Assembly (NCBI GenBank): GCA_023396345.1
Contig: JAEWWO010000310.1
Coordinates: 1 to 7,603, forward strand
Length of the DNA stretch: 7,603 nucleotides
Source of the DNA: Bacteroidota bacterium
GTDB taxonomy: Bacteria; Bacteroidota; Bacteroidia; Chitinophagales; Chitinophagaceae
Reading direction: 5' to 3'
Shown here: positions 1 to 6,623 of the stretch, piece by piece
Position numbering within the stretch: the first letter of the stretch is position 1
Layout: every line of letters starts with the position of its first letter
Program-made: the position numbers and the translations under genes
Notes under the pieces: model-generated
Told to the model about the DNA's origin: nothing
What the model saw: the letters and a program-made list of their open reading frames with translations, nothing else
Databases searched by the model: none

Positions 1-1170
1 TACGACTGGGGCGGATATAAGTTTCTGCCCGATTTATTAAATATTGAAAATACGGAAAATAATCCATGTGCCGAATATTGGATGGGCGCACACAACTCCG
101 CTCCATCTTTACTTATTGATGGTGAAAATGCTTATCCGCTGAACGAACTTATTAAACAAAATCCTGAAAAGTTTTTAGGAAAAGCAGTTCATGAAAAATT
201 TGGCGAACTGCCCTATTTATATAAAATTCTGGATGTGAAAGAAATGCTTTCCATTCAGGTGCATCCCTCCAAAGATGAGGCAGAGAAAGGGTTTGAGAGA
301 GAAGAGCAAACAGGAATCGGCATAAAGGCACCCAACAGAAATTATAAAGACAAAAACCATAAACCGGAGGTAATGATTGCCTTGAGCAAATTCTGGCTGC
401 TGCATGGCTTTTTGGAAGAAAATAAATTACAGGAAGTATTACATACGGTACCTGCATTTCATGGTTTTAAAAATATTTTTGAAAAAGAAGGTATCAAAGG
501 TTTATACCAACATGTAATGGAAATGCCTCAGGAAGAAGCAAACACTATTTTAAAACCTTTGGTTGAAGAGATTATGAAGGAAGAAAGAAAGGATAAATCT
601 TCTCCGGAACACTGGGTGCAAAAGCTTTTCAAAGAAAAGGATTTGAATGAAGTAAAGGATTTTGATAAAGGTATTTTTTCGGTTTATTTTTTCAACATTG
701 TGGAGGCTGAAAAAGGAGAAGCTATATTTCAAAGCGCATGTTTACCCCACGCTTACCTTGAAGGTCAGAATGTGGAATTAATGGCAAACAGTGATAATGT
801 GCTGCGTGGCGGACTTACCTCTAAATATGTTGATGTGCCTGAACTGCTTAAGCACACAGGGTTTGAGGGCATTGTTCCGGAATCTTTAGAGCCCAGAATT
901 GTAAAGGCTGAAAAAATATTTGACTGCCCCGTTCCAGACTTTGGTATATCAGAAATTCATCTGAACAAAGAAATTGCAACAGATACTACGCTGCAATCTT
1001 CTTCACTGGAAATATTGTTTGTGATGGAAGGTGGAGTAAAAATAAAATCGGACAAATCTGAATTGTCCCTGCACAGAGGGCAGGCTGCGGCAATTCTTCC
1101 TGATACGGTTTATACAATTTCAACTTTAGGCGATGCTTTGATTTATAAGGCTTTTGTTCCACAGACTTAG
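1..1170 (+). CDS. manA: Mannose-6-phosphate isomerase, class I (5'-truncated by window edge)
   Basis: This enzyme interconverts mannose-6-phosphate and fructose-6-phosphate in the cytoplasm, linking mannose use and GDP-mannose supply to glycolysis. The frame is open from base 1 and opens with YDWGG, which matches YAWGS near residue 11 of E. coli ManA, so only about 10-12 residues are missing. The methionine at base 82 lies inside the conserved AEYWMGAH motif and is not the start. Numbering from base 1, the expected zinc ligands are Gln86 and His88 (IQVHP), Glu123 (HKPE) and His250 (LPHAYLEG). The catalytic Arg269 sits in SDNVLRGGLT. All keep the spacing of the E. coli residues Q97, H99, E134, H255 and R274. 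A helical insert lies between about residues 137 and 225, and the C-terminal cupin ends in YKAFVPQT. The gene converges on the DUF937-OmpA gene. The family call is secure from the motifs. Confidence 0.96.
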   Translation, partial: YDWGGYKFLPDLLNIENTENNPCAEYWMGAHNSAPSLLIDGENAYPLNELIKQNPEKFLGKAVHEKFGELPYLYKILDVKEMLSIQVHPSKDEAEKGFEREEQTGIGIKAPNRNYKDKNHKPEVMIALSKFWLLHGFLEENKLQEVLHTVPAFHGFKNIFEKEGIKGLYQHVMEMPQEEANTILKPLVEEIMKEERKDKSSPEHWVQKLFKEKDLNEVKDFDKGIFSVYFFNIVEAEKGEAIFQSACLPHAYLEGQNVELMANSDNVLRGGLTSKYVDVPELLKHTGFEGIVPESLEPRIVKAEKIFDCPVPDFGISEIHLNKEIATDTTLQSSSLEILFVMEGGVKIKSDKSELSLHRGQAAAILPDTVYTISTLGDALIYKAFVPQT

Positions 1171-1215
1171 TCAAAGTACCTTGTCAAGGCTTTAAGCCTT
1201 GACAAGGTACTTTGA
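1171..1215. repeat. 45-bp perfect nested palindrome directly after the manA stop codon
   Basis: Two 22-base arms (1171-1192 and 1194-1215) are perfect reverse complements around a single central T at 1193. Each arm also contains its own small dyad: CCTTGTCAAGG at 1179-1189 and CCTTGACAAGG at 1197-1207. The DNA or RNA could therefore fold as one long hairpin or as two short ones. It starts at the first base after the manA stop and has no T-run of its own, so it is not a standard intrinsic terminator; a separate terminator follows at 1226. It could be an RNA-end stabilising or processing stem, or a copy of a dispersed palindromic element. Confidence 0.9.
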
Positions 1216-1225
1216 AGTTACTGAT

Positions 1226-1260
1226 AAAAAAAGTCCCGCAAATACGGGACTTTTAAGTTT
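1226..1260. terminator. Bidirectional rho-independent terminator between convergent genes
   Basis: The stem pairs AAAAGTCCCG (1229-1238) with CGGGACTTTT (1245-1254) around a 6-base loop. Seven A residues at 1226-1232 give a T7 tail on the minus strand. TTTT, AAG and TTT on the other side serve the plus strand. It lies between the manA stop (1170) and the stop of the minus-strand OmpA-like gene (1299), so it probably ends both transcripts. The tail is better for the minus strand. Confidence 0.88.
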
Positions 1261-1298
1261 TAGTTGTCGTTATAGTTTAGCACTGTAAACAGTGGTAA

Positions 1299-2570
1299 TT
1301 ATTTTTCGAATCTGATAGCAGTTTTTCTGTCTGCTTCTCTTTCTTTGTCACTTGCAGTTTCTGGTACAGTAGCAAATTGCTCTCCATAACCTTCTGCGCC
1401 TACAACCTGCGTACCGGCTCCGGCTAATGCATTTTTAACTGCATCTGCACGGCTTTGAGATAATTTTAAGTTAGCAGCTTCTTCGCCCACTTTATCGGTA
1501 TACGCTCCTACTTTTATTTTAGCCTGTGGAAATTCTTTTAAAATCGCCAGTAAGTTATCTAACTGTACTTTAGAATCGGGAGTTAAATTAGCTGTACCAA
1601 ATTCAAAGTTGATATTATCAAAGTTAAACCATCTTTCTTTTAACTGGTCGTTGTTAGCAGCTTCATATTCAGGAGACTTCAGGAAAGTAACTATTTGCTC
1701 TTCAATACCTCCTTTGTAAGCGTTTAAAGTAGCTCCGCTTGGAAGGGTTACAACCAGAGTTTCTCTTGCAACAACGGCAGTATCCGTAGCTCTTAAAGAA
1801 GTATCTGTGCCTGTAAGCATTACAGAATCTTCTACCGGAGTAGTATGTGTGTCATCGGTTTTATTACATGTTCTTACCAGGAATAATAAAAGCACACCGC
1901 CAATTATAGCTAAAAGCAAAGGAAGTAAAAACTTGCTTCCACTTTTCTTTTCTTCTCTTTCGTGATCGTTATACATCACGTTTACATTTTCGTCTTTTGG
2001 ATAATGAGCATCCGGACTGCCGGTAACACTACTGTTTATATTTGTGAGCAACGAACCAATTCCTAAAGATGCAGGCACAGCAGATAAAAATTCATCTTTT
2101 CCTTTCTGGAAATAATCAACCATTGAATCTACAGTAGCTCCGTTTTCTACCGCATTTCTTCCTACACTTCCTAAAGTGGCTACAGAAGATGCTTCAAATA
2201 AATCTCTTACCGAACCTGAACTGATACCGGCAAATGAAGATATTTTTTCGATAATGCTGTGAAAAGAGTTACCAAACAGATTACTTACGAATGTACCTGC
2301 CTGAGTAGCAGAAGCAGACTGATTGCTGCCAAATACATTACCCAGATTATTCATACTTCCGTTTGTAAAAATATTTTTAGCCAGACTGAAAACAGATGAC
2401 ATAAAAGAATTATCATCGGAACGCTGACTTATAGCTGCGAAAATAGTGGGAACAATAGCTCCTAAAGATTTTTGAACGCCTTCATTGCTTTCGTTGAGAT
2501 GCGTAGAAGCGTTTTGAGCAAAATTATCGCCCAGATAACTTTTTGCCAGTTCTAAAATAGTGTTGCTCAT
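1299..2570 (-). CDS. DUF937 domain - transmembrane - OmpA-like peptidoglycan-binding fusion protein
   Basis: This 423-residue protein has three parts. Residues 1-175 form a helical, Ser/Ala/Gly-rich N-terminal region of the DUF937 (YidB-like) type. Residues 213-232 form one hydrophobic helix, followed by Arg-Thr-Cys. Residues 318-423 form an OmpA C-terminal domain with FEFGTANLTPDS, AYTDKVGEEAANLKLSQSRA and a closing READRKTAIRFEK. Asp359 and Arg374 are the residues that in this family bind the diaminopimelate of peptidoglycan. There is no N-terminal signal peptide, so the natural topology is a cytoplasmic DUF937 part, a single membrane anchor, and a periplasmic domain holding the cell wall. 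The start at 2570 is supported by a clean domain beginning; no Shine-Dalgarno is visible, as is usual in this phylum. It has its own terminator (1226-1260) and a sigma-54-like promoter (2663-2680). The function of DUF937 is unknown to me; the domain calls rest on recognition of motifs. Confidence 0.88.
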   Translation of the reverse strand: MSNTILELAKSYLGDNFAQNASTHLNESNEGVQKSLGAIVPTIFAAISQRSDDNSFMSSVFSLAKNIFTNGSMNNLGNVFGSNQSASATQAGTFVSNLFGNSFHSIIEKISSFAGISSGSVRDLFEASSVATLGSVGRNAVENGATVDSMVDYFQKGKDEFLSAVPASLGIGSLLTNINSSVTGSPDAHYPKDENVNVMYNDHEREEKKSGSKFLLPLLLAIIGGVLLLFLVRTCNKTDDTHTTPVEDSVMLTGTDTSLRATDTAVVARETLVVTLPSGATLNAYKGGIEEQIVTFLKSPEYEAANNDQLKERWFNFDNINFEFGTANLTPDSKVQLDNLLAILKEFPQAKIKVGAYTDKVGEEAANLKLSQSRADAVKNALAGAGTQVVGAEGYGEQFATVPETASDKEREADRKTAIRFEK

Positions 2571-2662
2571 TTTATTATTTTTTATTTAGTTTTAGATTCA
2601 TTTCCAATAGACATAACAGCTTTATATTATTCATTTTTATAATAAAAAGCTTCATGAAAATT

Positions 2663-2680
2663 ATGCAAAACTCTTGCCAA
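2663..2680 (-). promoter_or_regulatory. Candidate sigma-54 (RpoN) -24/-12 promoter of the DUF937-OmpA gene
   Basis: Read on the minus strand the site is TTGGCAAGAGTTTTGCAT. The RpoN consensus is YTGGCACG-N4-TTGCW; the site differs only at the C after TGGCA. The invariant GG and GC pairs are exactly 12 bases apart, as required. A start point about 12 bases beyond the GC would fall near 2653, leaving an untranslated leader of roughly 80 bases before the ATG at 2570. The site lies in the gap after the terminator of the upstream M56 gene. I see no better TTG / TAnnTTTG housekeeping promoter here. No activator site was identified. Confidence 0.6.
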
Positions 2681-2715
2681 ACTGCCTGTTAATTATCTTT
2701 TTTTAATTTAAAGTT

Positions 2716-2750
2716 AAAAAAAACAGCCCATTTTTTAGAATGAGCTGTTT
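2716..2750 (-). terminator. Rho-independent terminator of the BlaI/M56 operon
   Basis: On the minus strand, AAACAGCTCATT pairs with AATGGGCTGTTT (one G-U pair, 12-bp stem, 6-base loop) and runs straight into eight T residues. It begins about 31 bases after the stop codon of the 676-residue M56 gene. It separates that operon from the sigma-54-like promoter of the next gene. Confidence 0.88.
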
Positions 2751-2781
2751 AAATAAACGCATTTAATAAGCAAATGAAATT

Positions 2782-4812
2782 TTAATTACTGGAAATTTCA
2801 GTAAAACCTGTTTCATCCATCTTCAAAACTATTTGTACTTTTTTTCTTGATACAACAACATATCCATTCTGTATGGCAGGACTCCATTTGCCTGATTTCT
2901 CAATTACACGCACAGCTTCTTTCGCCGTACCATAACCGGGGTCGTTCAATGCTTTTACATCTCTTACATTTCCTTCTTTGTCTACTCTGAAGGAAACATT
3001 TATAATGTAGGTTCCGGCAGGTCCTTTGGCTTCTCTGATAACTTCCTGATTAATATTTCTTGCTATGAATTGATGCCAGTTTCCCGGATAGGTTGCAGGT
3101 TTTTCTACAATAGTGAATTCTTTTTCAAAAGCAGGACTAACTTGATCTGAAGAATTTTTTGTTTGAATCATTTCATTTTTTTTAGTTATCACTTCAATAA
3201 CTCCATCTTTACCTTTCTCTCCATACTTATCAATTGCATTTTTATCTTTGTAAACATTTATTCTTGCAATATCTTCTCCTTTTAAATTCTTTGCTTGCTC
3301 TAATGGCATTTCTTTTCCATCGACAATATAAATACCTTCAAATTTTTCATTTTCTGATTTTGAACTTCTTTCTTTTATTGCCTTTTCTACATTTGGAGGA
3401 ACTTTTCCATTCTTTGTTATAATCAGGATTACGCCATTTTTCCCCTCTTTTCCGTATTGTGCAACAGATGCTGCATCTTTCAATACCGTGATAGATTGTA
3501 TTTCATTCGGATCAAGATTATCCAGATAAGCTGGATTTTTAGGAAGAGGCTTTCCGTCTATAATCATTAATGGTAAACTATCTTTAGGCATGTTGCTTAA
3601 TCTTACTTTTCTTTCTTCCTGAGATTTTTTCGTAATAAGCCAGATTTGAGCGTTTTTATTGTCTTTAGCATCTACAAACCGGAAAGACGAAATATCTTTC
3701 TGAGCCTCAGCGAGATTGAAGTTTACAGATTGTTTTTTAGCGTCTACATAAATATCTAAATTTTTTGTATTAAGTGCCTTTTGCCATAAATCTTCACGAA
3801 ATACAGTTTGTTCTTCGTCAACATATTGCACCATCACTCCTGTAACTTTTCCCTGCAACGGAGGTAGCGTATCTTTAAAGGAAACTATTTCTGTGGCAAC
3901 TTCTGCTTCAAGCTGCTTTACGGTTTCTTTTACTTCTGCCTGATGTGCTTTAAAGCCAAAGGCAAAGGTTACGCAACCTAATAAAGGCAACACCAGCAAG
4001 CGTCTTGCGTAACTGAATTTTGTTTTCTGTTTATTTGTAAGCATGTGTAATCTTTTTTTAATCGATGAATAAAAAATTGCTTGACCGGGCGCATAACCAA
4101 AGTTCTCTATTCTGCTGCGTAATAACATTGCCGCAAAGGCGCGTCCGTCTTTGTTGTCAATGGCTTCTTCATCAGCAATATATTCGTGAATAAGGGTTAT
4201 TTCTTTTTCTATTAAATAAAATACGGGATTGAACCAGCAAACAGCTTTTACTACTTGTAAAAATATTCTGTCCCAACTGTGATTTTGGCGTATATGTGCC
4301 ATCTCATGACGCATAATCTGCTGACCTGTTTCGTCATTTAACTGAATATCTTTTCTCCAGAACAGATTCTTAAAAAACGAAAATGGTGCTTCCTGCAATT
4401 GTGTGTTGATGAAAGTGATGTCTGCTATTTGTTCCGAATGATATTTTCTTTTCAAACCCAGCACTTTCATTATACGCATAATTACCAAAACCAGCATGGT
4501 TACAGATATTACAGCAGCCGCAATATATCCAATCGTTTCCCAGGGTATTTCTTTTGTAGCGTCTCCGGTAATTATCATTTCCCTATCGGCAGACTGTTGT
4601 GCATACAATATCTCCAGCAATTTGTTGATGCGCGCATTATCGCTCTGAACAAAAATATCAAAGCTTATAAGCGGTATTAAAAAACTCAAAACCACTATTG
4701 CCAGCAGGTAAAATCTGTTGTACCGGTGAAATTTTTTGTCGCGCAAAAACAGCAAATAATACAAATACATAATACCAGAACATAAAAGCAATTTGATGAT
4801 GTATGCCAGCAT
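2782..4812 (-). CDS. BlaR1-like M56 metallopeptidase with two TonB-receptor plug motifs and TonB C-terminal domain
   Basis: This 676-residue membrane zinc protease is of the BlaR1/MecR1 type. Hydrophobic helices lie at about 1-23, 34-55, 94-116 and 270-288. The cytoplasmic protease loop holds HEMAH (169-173, zinc-binding and catalytic) and HEYIADEEA, whose Glu210 is the likely third zinc ligand. The periplasmic part differs from BlaR1. A linker is followed by two copies of the plug box known from SusC-type TonB-dependent receptors: IDGKPLP to [11 protein letters not shown] at 418-469, and VDGKEMP to [10 protein letters not shown] at 497-545. A TonB C-terminal domain follows at about 565-665 ([26 protein letters not shown]). 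No penicillin-binding domain is present. It follows its shorter paralogue by 32 bases, in the same operon as a BlaI-type repressor. Likely role: sensing an envelope signal and triggering repressor inactivation. Domain calls are firm; the signal is unknown. Confidence 0.9.
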   Translation of the reverse strand: MLAYIIKLLLCSGIMYLYYLLFLRDKKFHRYNRFYLLAIVVLSFLIPLISFDIFVQSDNARINKLLEILYAQQSADREMIITGDATKEIPWETIGYIAAAVISVTMLVLVIMRIMKVLGLKRKYHSEQIADITFINTQLQEAPFSFFKNLFWRKDIQLNDETGQQIMRHEMAHIRQNHSWDRIFLQVVKAVCWFNPVFYLIEKEITLIHEYIADEEAIDNKDGRAFAAMLLRSRIENFGYAPGQAIFYSSIKKRLHMLTNKQKTKFSYARRLLVLPLLGCVTFAFGFKAHQAEVKETVKQLEAEVATEIVSFKDTLPPLQGKVTGVMVQYVDEEQTVFREDLWQKALNTKNLDIYVDAKKQSVNFNLAEAQKDISSFRFVDAKDNKNAQIWLITKKSQEERKVRLSNMPKDSLPLMIIDGKPLPKNPAYLDNLDPNEIQSITVLKDAASVAQYGKEGKNGVILIITKNGKVPPNVEKAIKERSSKSENEKFEGIYIVDGKEMPLEQAKNLKGEDIARINVYKDKNAIDKYGEKGKDGVIEVITKKNEMIQTKNSSDQVSPAFEKEFTIVEKPATYPGNWHQFIARNINQEVIREAKGPAGTYIINVSFRVDKEGNVRDVKALNDPGYGTAKEAVRVIEKSGKWSPAIQNGYVVVSRKKVQIVLKMDETGFTEISSN

Positions 4813-4844
4813 AGTAGTACGTTTTTTTGTGAGTGAAATATTAT

Positions 4845-6131
4845 TTATTCCTGTACCTGAAATACAATAGTCTGTTTTCTTTTAGAAATTACTTTCTGTC
4901 CGTCTTTTTCTGCAGGCTCCCATTTACCAGAAACTTTTATTGCTTTTACTGCTTCTGCCGCAGTGCCATAACCCGGATTATTCGCAGCTTCTACGTTGCT
5001 AATATTTCCTTCTGCGTCAACCTCAAACCTTACCGTAACTCTGTATGTTCCCGGAGGAGCACCATTATCAACAGGAATATCCTGATTCAGATTTCTTCTT
5101 AAAAAACTTTCCCAACTACCCGGAAAAGTTGCTTCTTTATCTACCACCTCCACAGAAGCTCTCTGTACTACCGGAGGAATAGGAGTGATATGATTGTTTG
5201 CAGATGAATCCGGGATTGAAATGCTTTGTTCGCTTTCTGTAACGGCAGTTTCTTTATTATCTGTATTTTGGCAGGAGTAAACAAAAGCAATACTGCCTAA
5301 AACCGGTAATATCAAAAGCCGGCGGGCAAAGCTGTAGGTGGTTTTTTTATTATTTGTAAGCATGTGTAATCTTTTTTTAATGGATGAATAAAAAATTGCC
5401 TGGCCGGGCGAGTAACTGAAATTTTTTGTTTTACTGCGTAAAAGCATAGCCGCAAAGGCGCGTCCGTCTTTGTTTTCAATGGCTTCTTCGTCAGCAATAT
5501 ATTCGTGAAGTATTACCACTTCTTTTTCTATTAAATAAAATACAGGATTGAACCAGCAAACAGCTTTTACTATTTGCAGAAAAATTCTGTCCCAACTGTG
5601 TTTTTGTTGTATATGCGTCATTTCATGACGTAAAATTTGTTTTTCCGTTTCTGACTCCATCTCTAAATCCTGTCGCCAGAATAAATTGTTCAGAAAAGAA
5701 AAAGGAGCTTCTGTAATGTCAGTGTATACAATATCTATTCTGTCCTTTCTTTGAAACGGATATATTTTTTTAAGGTTGTAAATATGAACCACACTTCTTA
5801 AAAATTTTATCAGCAATACAATTGTGATAAGAATGGAAATACAGCGAGCAATCAACTGCGTATTAAGTAAAGTATGCTTTCCGGAAGTAACAAAAACATC
5901 ATTACCTGCGGTACTTATATAAAAAATATTCACAAACTGTGTAACTGCTTCTTTGCCGGAGGCATTATTTACAAAATCAAATTTTACCAACGGCAGAAAA
6001 AAGCTCAAGACAACAGCCACTAATAAATAAAATCTGTTGAACGTATGCAGTTTCTTATTTCTAAGAAACAGGTAATAGTACAGGTACAGCAATACCGAGC
6101 AAATTATCATTTGTATAAGGTATGCAAGCAT
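4845..6131 (-). CDS. BlaR1-like M56 metallopeptidase with TonB C-terminal domain
   Basis: This 428-residue paralogue aligns without gaps to the 676-residue protein downstream over its first ~285 residues. Four membrane helices lie at about 1-23, 33-52, 92-112 and 270-287. The cytoplasmic zinc protease has HEMTH at 169-173 and HEYIADEEA at 209-217. The stretch from [11 protein letters not shown] to KKRLHMLTN is almost identical in both. After the last helix come a Ser/Thr/Pro-rich linker (about 290-325, with PIPPVV) and a TonB C-terminal domain at 326-427 ([25 protein letters not shown]). It lacks the plug motifs of its neighbour and any penicillin-binding sensor domain. The start lies 24 bases after the BlaI-type gene, typical of a repressor/anti-repressor operon. 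Expected role: membrane signal transducer for the repressor; this is inferred from BlaR1. Whether the TonB domain energises a receptor or only senses one cannot be told from sequence. Confidence 0.9.
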   Translation of the reverse strand: MLAYLIQMIICSVLLYLYYYLFLRNKKLHTFNRFYLLVAVVLSFFLPLVKFDFVNNASGKEAVTQFVNIFYISTAGNDVFVTSGKHTLLNTQLIARCISILITIVLLIKFLRSVVHIYNLKKIYPFQRKDRIDIVYTDITEAPFSFLNNLFWRQDLEMESETEKQILRHEMTHIQQKHSWDRIFLQIVKAVCWFNPVFYLIEKEVVILHEYIADEEAIENKDGRAFAAMLLRSKTKNFSYSPGQAIFYSSIKKRLHMLTNNKKTTYSFARRLLILPVLGSIAFVYSCQNTDNKETAVTESEQSISIPDSSANNHITPIPPVVQRASVEVVDKEATFPGSWESFLRRNLNQDIPVDNGAPPGTYRVTVRFEVDAEGNISNVEAANNPGYGTAAEAVKAIKVSGKWEPAEKDGQKVISKRKQTIVFQVQE

Positions 6132-6155
6132 GGCAACAGTTTTTAAATTGAGTGA

Positions 6156-6536
6156 TTATTTTTTCTTCAACTCTTTGAGCAATAACTCCAGATCCTGAAT
6201 GCTCAACTGATTTTCATCTACCAGAAAAGATACAGCCTCTTTGTAAGAGCCGCTGAAATAATTTTTCACCAGTCCGGTAAAAGTTTTTTTAGAATAATCT
6301 TCCTTGCTTATTGTAGGAATGTATTTATGGATTCTGCCAACAGCTTCTACTTCCACAAACCCTTTATCTACCATAATTTTCAAAAAAGTAGCCACGGTAT
6401 TCTGATGCAGTTTTGGTTCGGGCAAAGCTTCCATAACTTCTCTAAGGTAAGCCCCGTCTAATTCCCAAAGGATATGCATTAATTGTTCTTCGGCTTTTGT
6501 AAGCGTTAAAATTTCTTTTGATTTTTTAGAAGACAT
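6156..6536 (-). CDS. blaI: BlaI/MecI family transcriptional repressor
   Basis: This 126-residue protein matches the usual length of BlaI/MecI repressors. Residues 10-75 form the winged helix (LTKAEEQLMHILWEL, then recognition helix LHQNTVATFLKIMVDKGFV, then wing VEAVGRIHKYIPTISKEDY). Residues 80-126 form the helical dimerisation region ending in a Lys-rich tail. In the staphylococcal pair, membrane protease signalling leads to cleavage of BlaI near residue 101, which releases the operator. Here the matching place reads AVSFLVDENQ, with Ser103-Phe104 instead of Asn-Phe (my alignment from memory). The gene is first in an operon with two M56 peptidases and has its own promoter with an internal palindrome, so it probably represses itself and them. 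No beta-lactamase gene is nearby. The symbol denotes the family, not proven beta-lactam regulation. Confidence 0.92.
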   Translation of the reverse strand: MSSKKSKEILTLTKAEEQLMHILWELDGAYLREVMEALPEPKLHQNTVATFLKIMVDKGFVEVEAVGRIHKYIPTISKEDYSKKTFTGLVKNYFSGSYKEAVSFLVDENQLSIQDLELLLKELKKK

Positions 6537-6560
6537 AGTTGTTGTGTTTTAAATTCAATA

Positions 6561-6591
6561 CAAACTTAAAACTAAATGTTTAATTAAACAA
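6561..6591 (-). promoter_or_regulatory. Bacteroidota-type promoter of the blaI operon
   Basis: On the minus strand a TTG (6589-6591) is followed after exactly 20 bases by TAAGTTTG (6561-6568). This is a perfect fit to the -33 TTG and -7 TAnnTTTG elements recognised by the primary sigma factor of this phylum. Transcription should begin near 6555, giving a leader of about 20 bases before the ATG at 6536. A perfect palindrome fills the spacer, which suits control by the encoded repressor. Confidence 0.75.
6577..6590. promoter_or_regulatory. Candidate BlaI-type operator palindrome
   Basis: TGTTTAATTAAACA is a perfect 14-bp palindrome. With interruptions the symmetry runs further out on both sides (ACTA-like and A4/T4 flanks at about 6569-6600). 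It covers two bases of the -33 TTG and half of the promoter spacer, so a bound dimer would block RNA polymerase. The 5-mer AACTA/TAGTT recurs at 6536-6540, 6570-6574, 6590-6594 and 6601-6605. A 9-bp inverted pair, ATAGTTGTT at 6535-6543 and AACAACTAT at 6587-6595, joins the start codon to this site. The characterised staphylococcal operators have TACA/TGTA half-sites, so this would be a diverged form. AT-rich palindromes can arise by chance. Confidence 0.5.
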
Positions 6592-6623
6592 CTATTTTTT
6601 TAGTTATTTTTAAAAAAGTTTTT

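Noticed and set aside
82..1170. Start of manA at the ATG at 82
   Set aside because: The frame is open to base 1 and the upstream codons encode conserved ManA sequence (YDWGG, CAEYWMGAH). This ATG is internal, and the gene is cut by the window edge.
3100..3570. A TonB-dependent receptor gene or pseudogene fused to the protease
   Set aside because: Only the short plug box is repeated; there is no beta-barrel, no signal peptide and no frameshift. The motif is part of an intact reading frame.
3960..3990. Lipobox-like LLGC in the last membrane helix of the 676-residue M56 protein, and VYSC in its paralogue
   Set aside because: The cysteines are at different positions in the two proteins, the helices are internal rather than N-terminal signals, and the fit to the lipobox is weak.
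3234..5102. Plus-strand open frames opposite the M56 genes (3234-3422, 4399-4680, 4833-5102)
   Set aside because: These are antisense shadows, rich in Phe/Tyr/Leu/His, with no recognisable domain, no leader, and well-conserved genes on the other strand.
4845..6536. Beta-lactam resistance locus
   Set aside because: The repressor/peptidase pairing resembles bla/mec control, but no beta-lactamase, PBP2a-like gene or penicillin-binding sensor domain is present.
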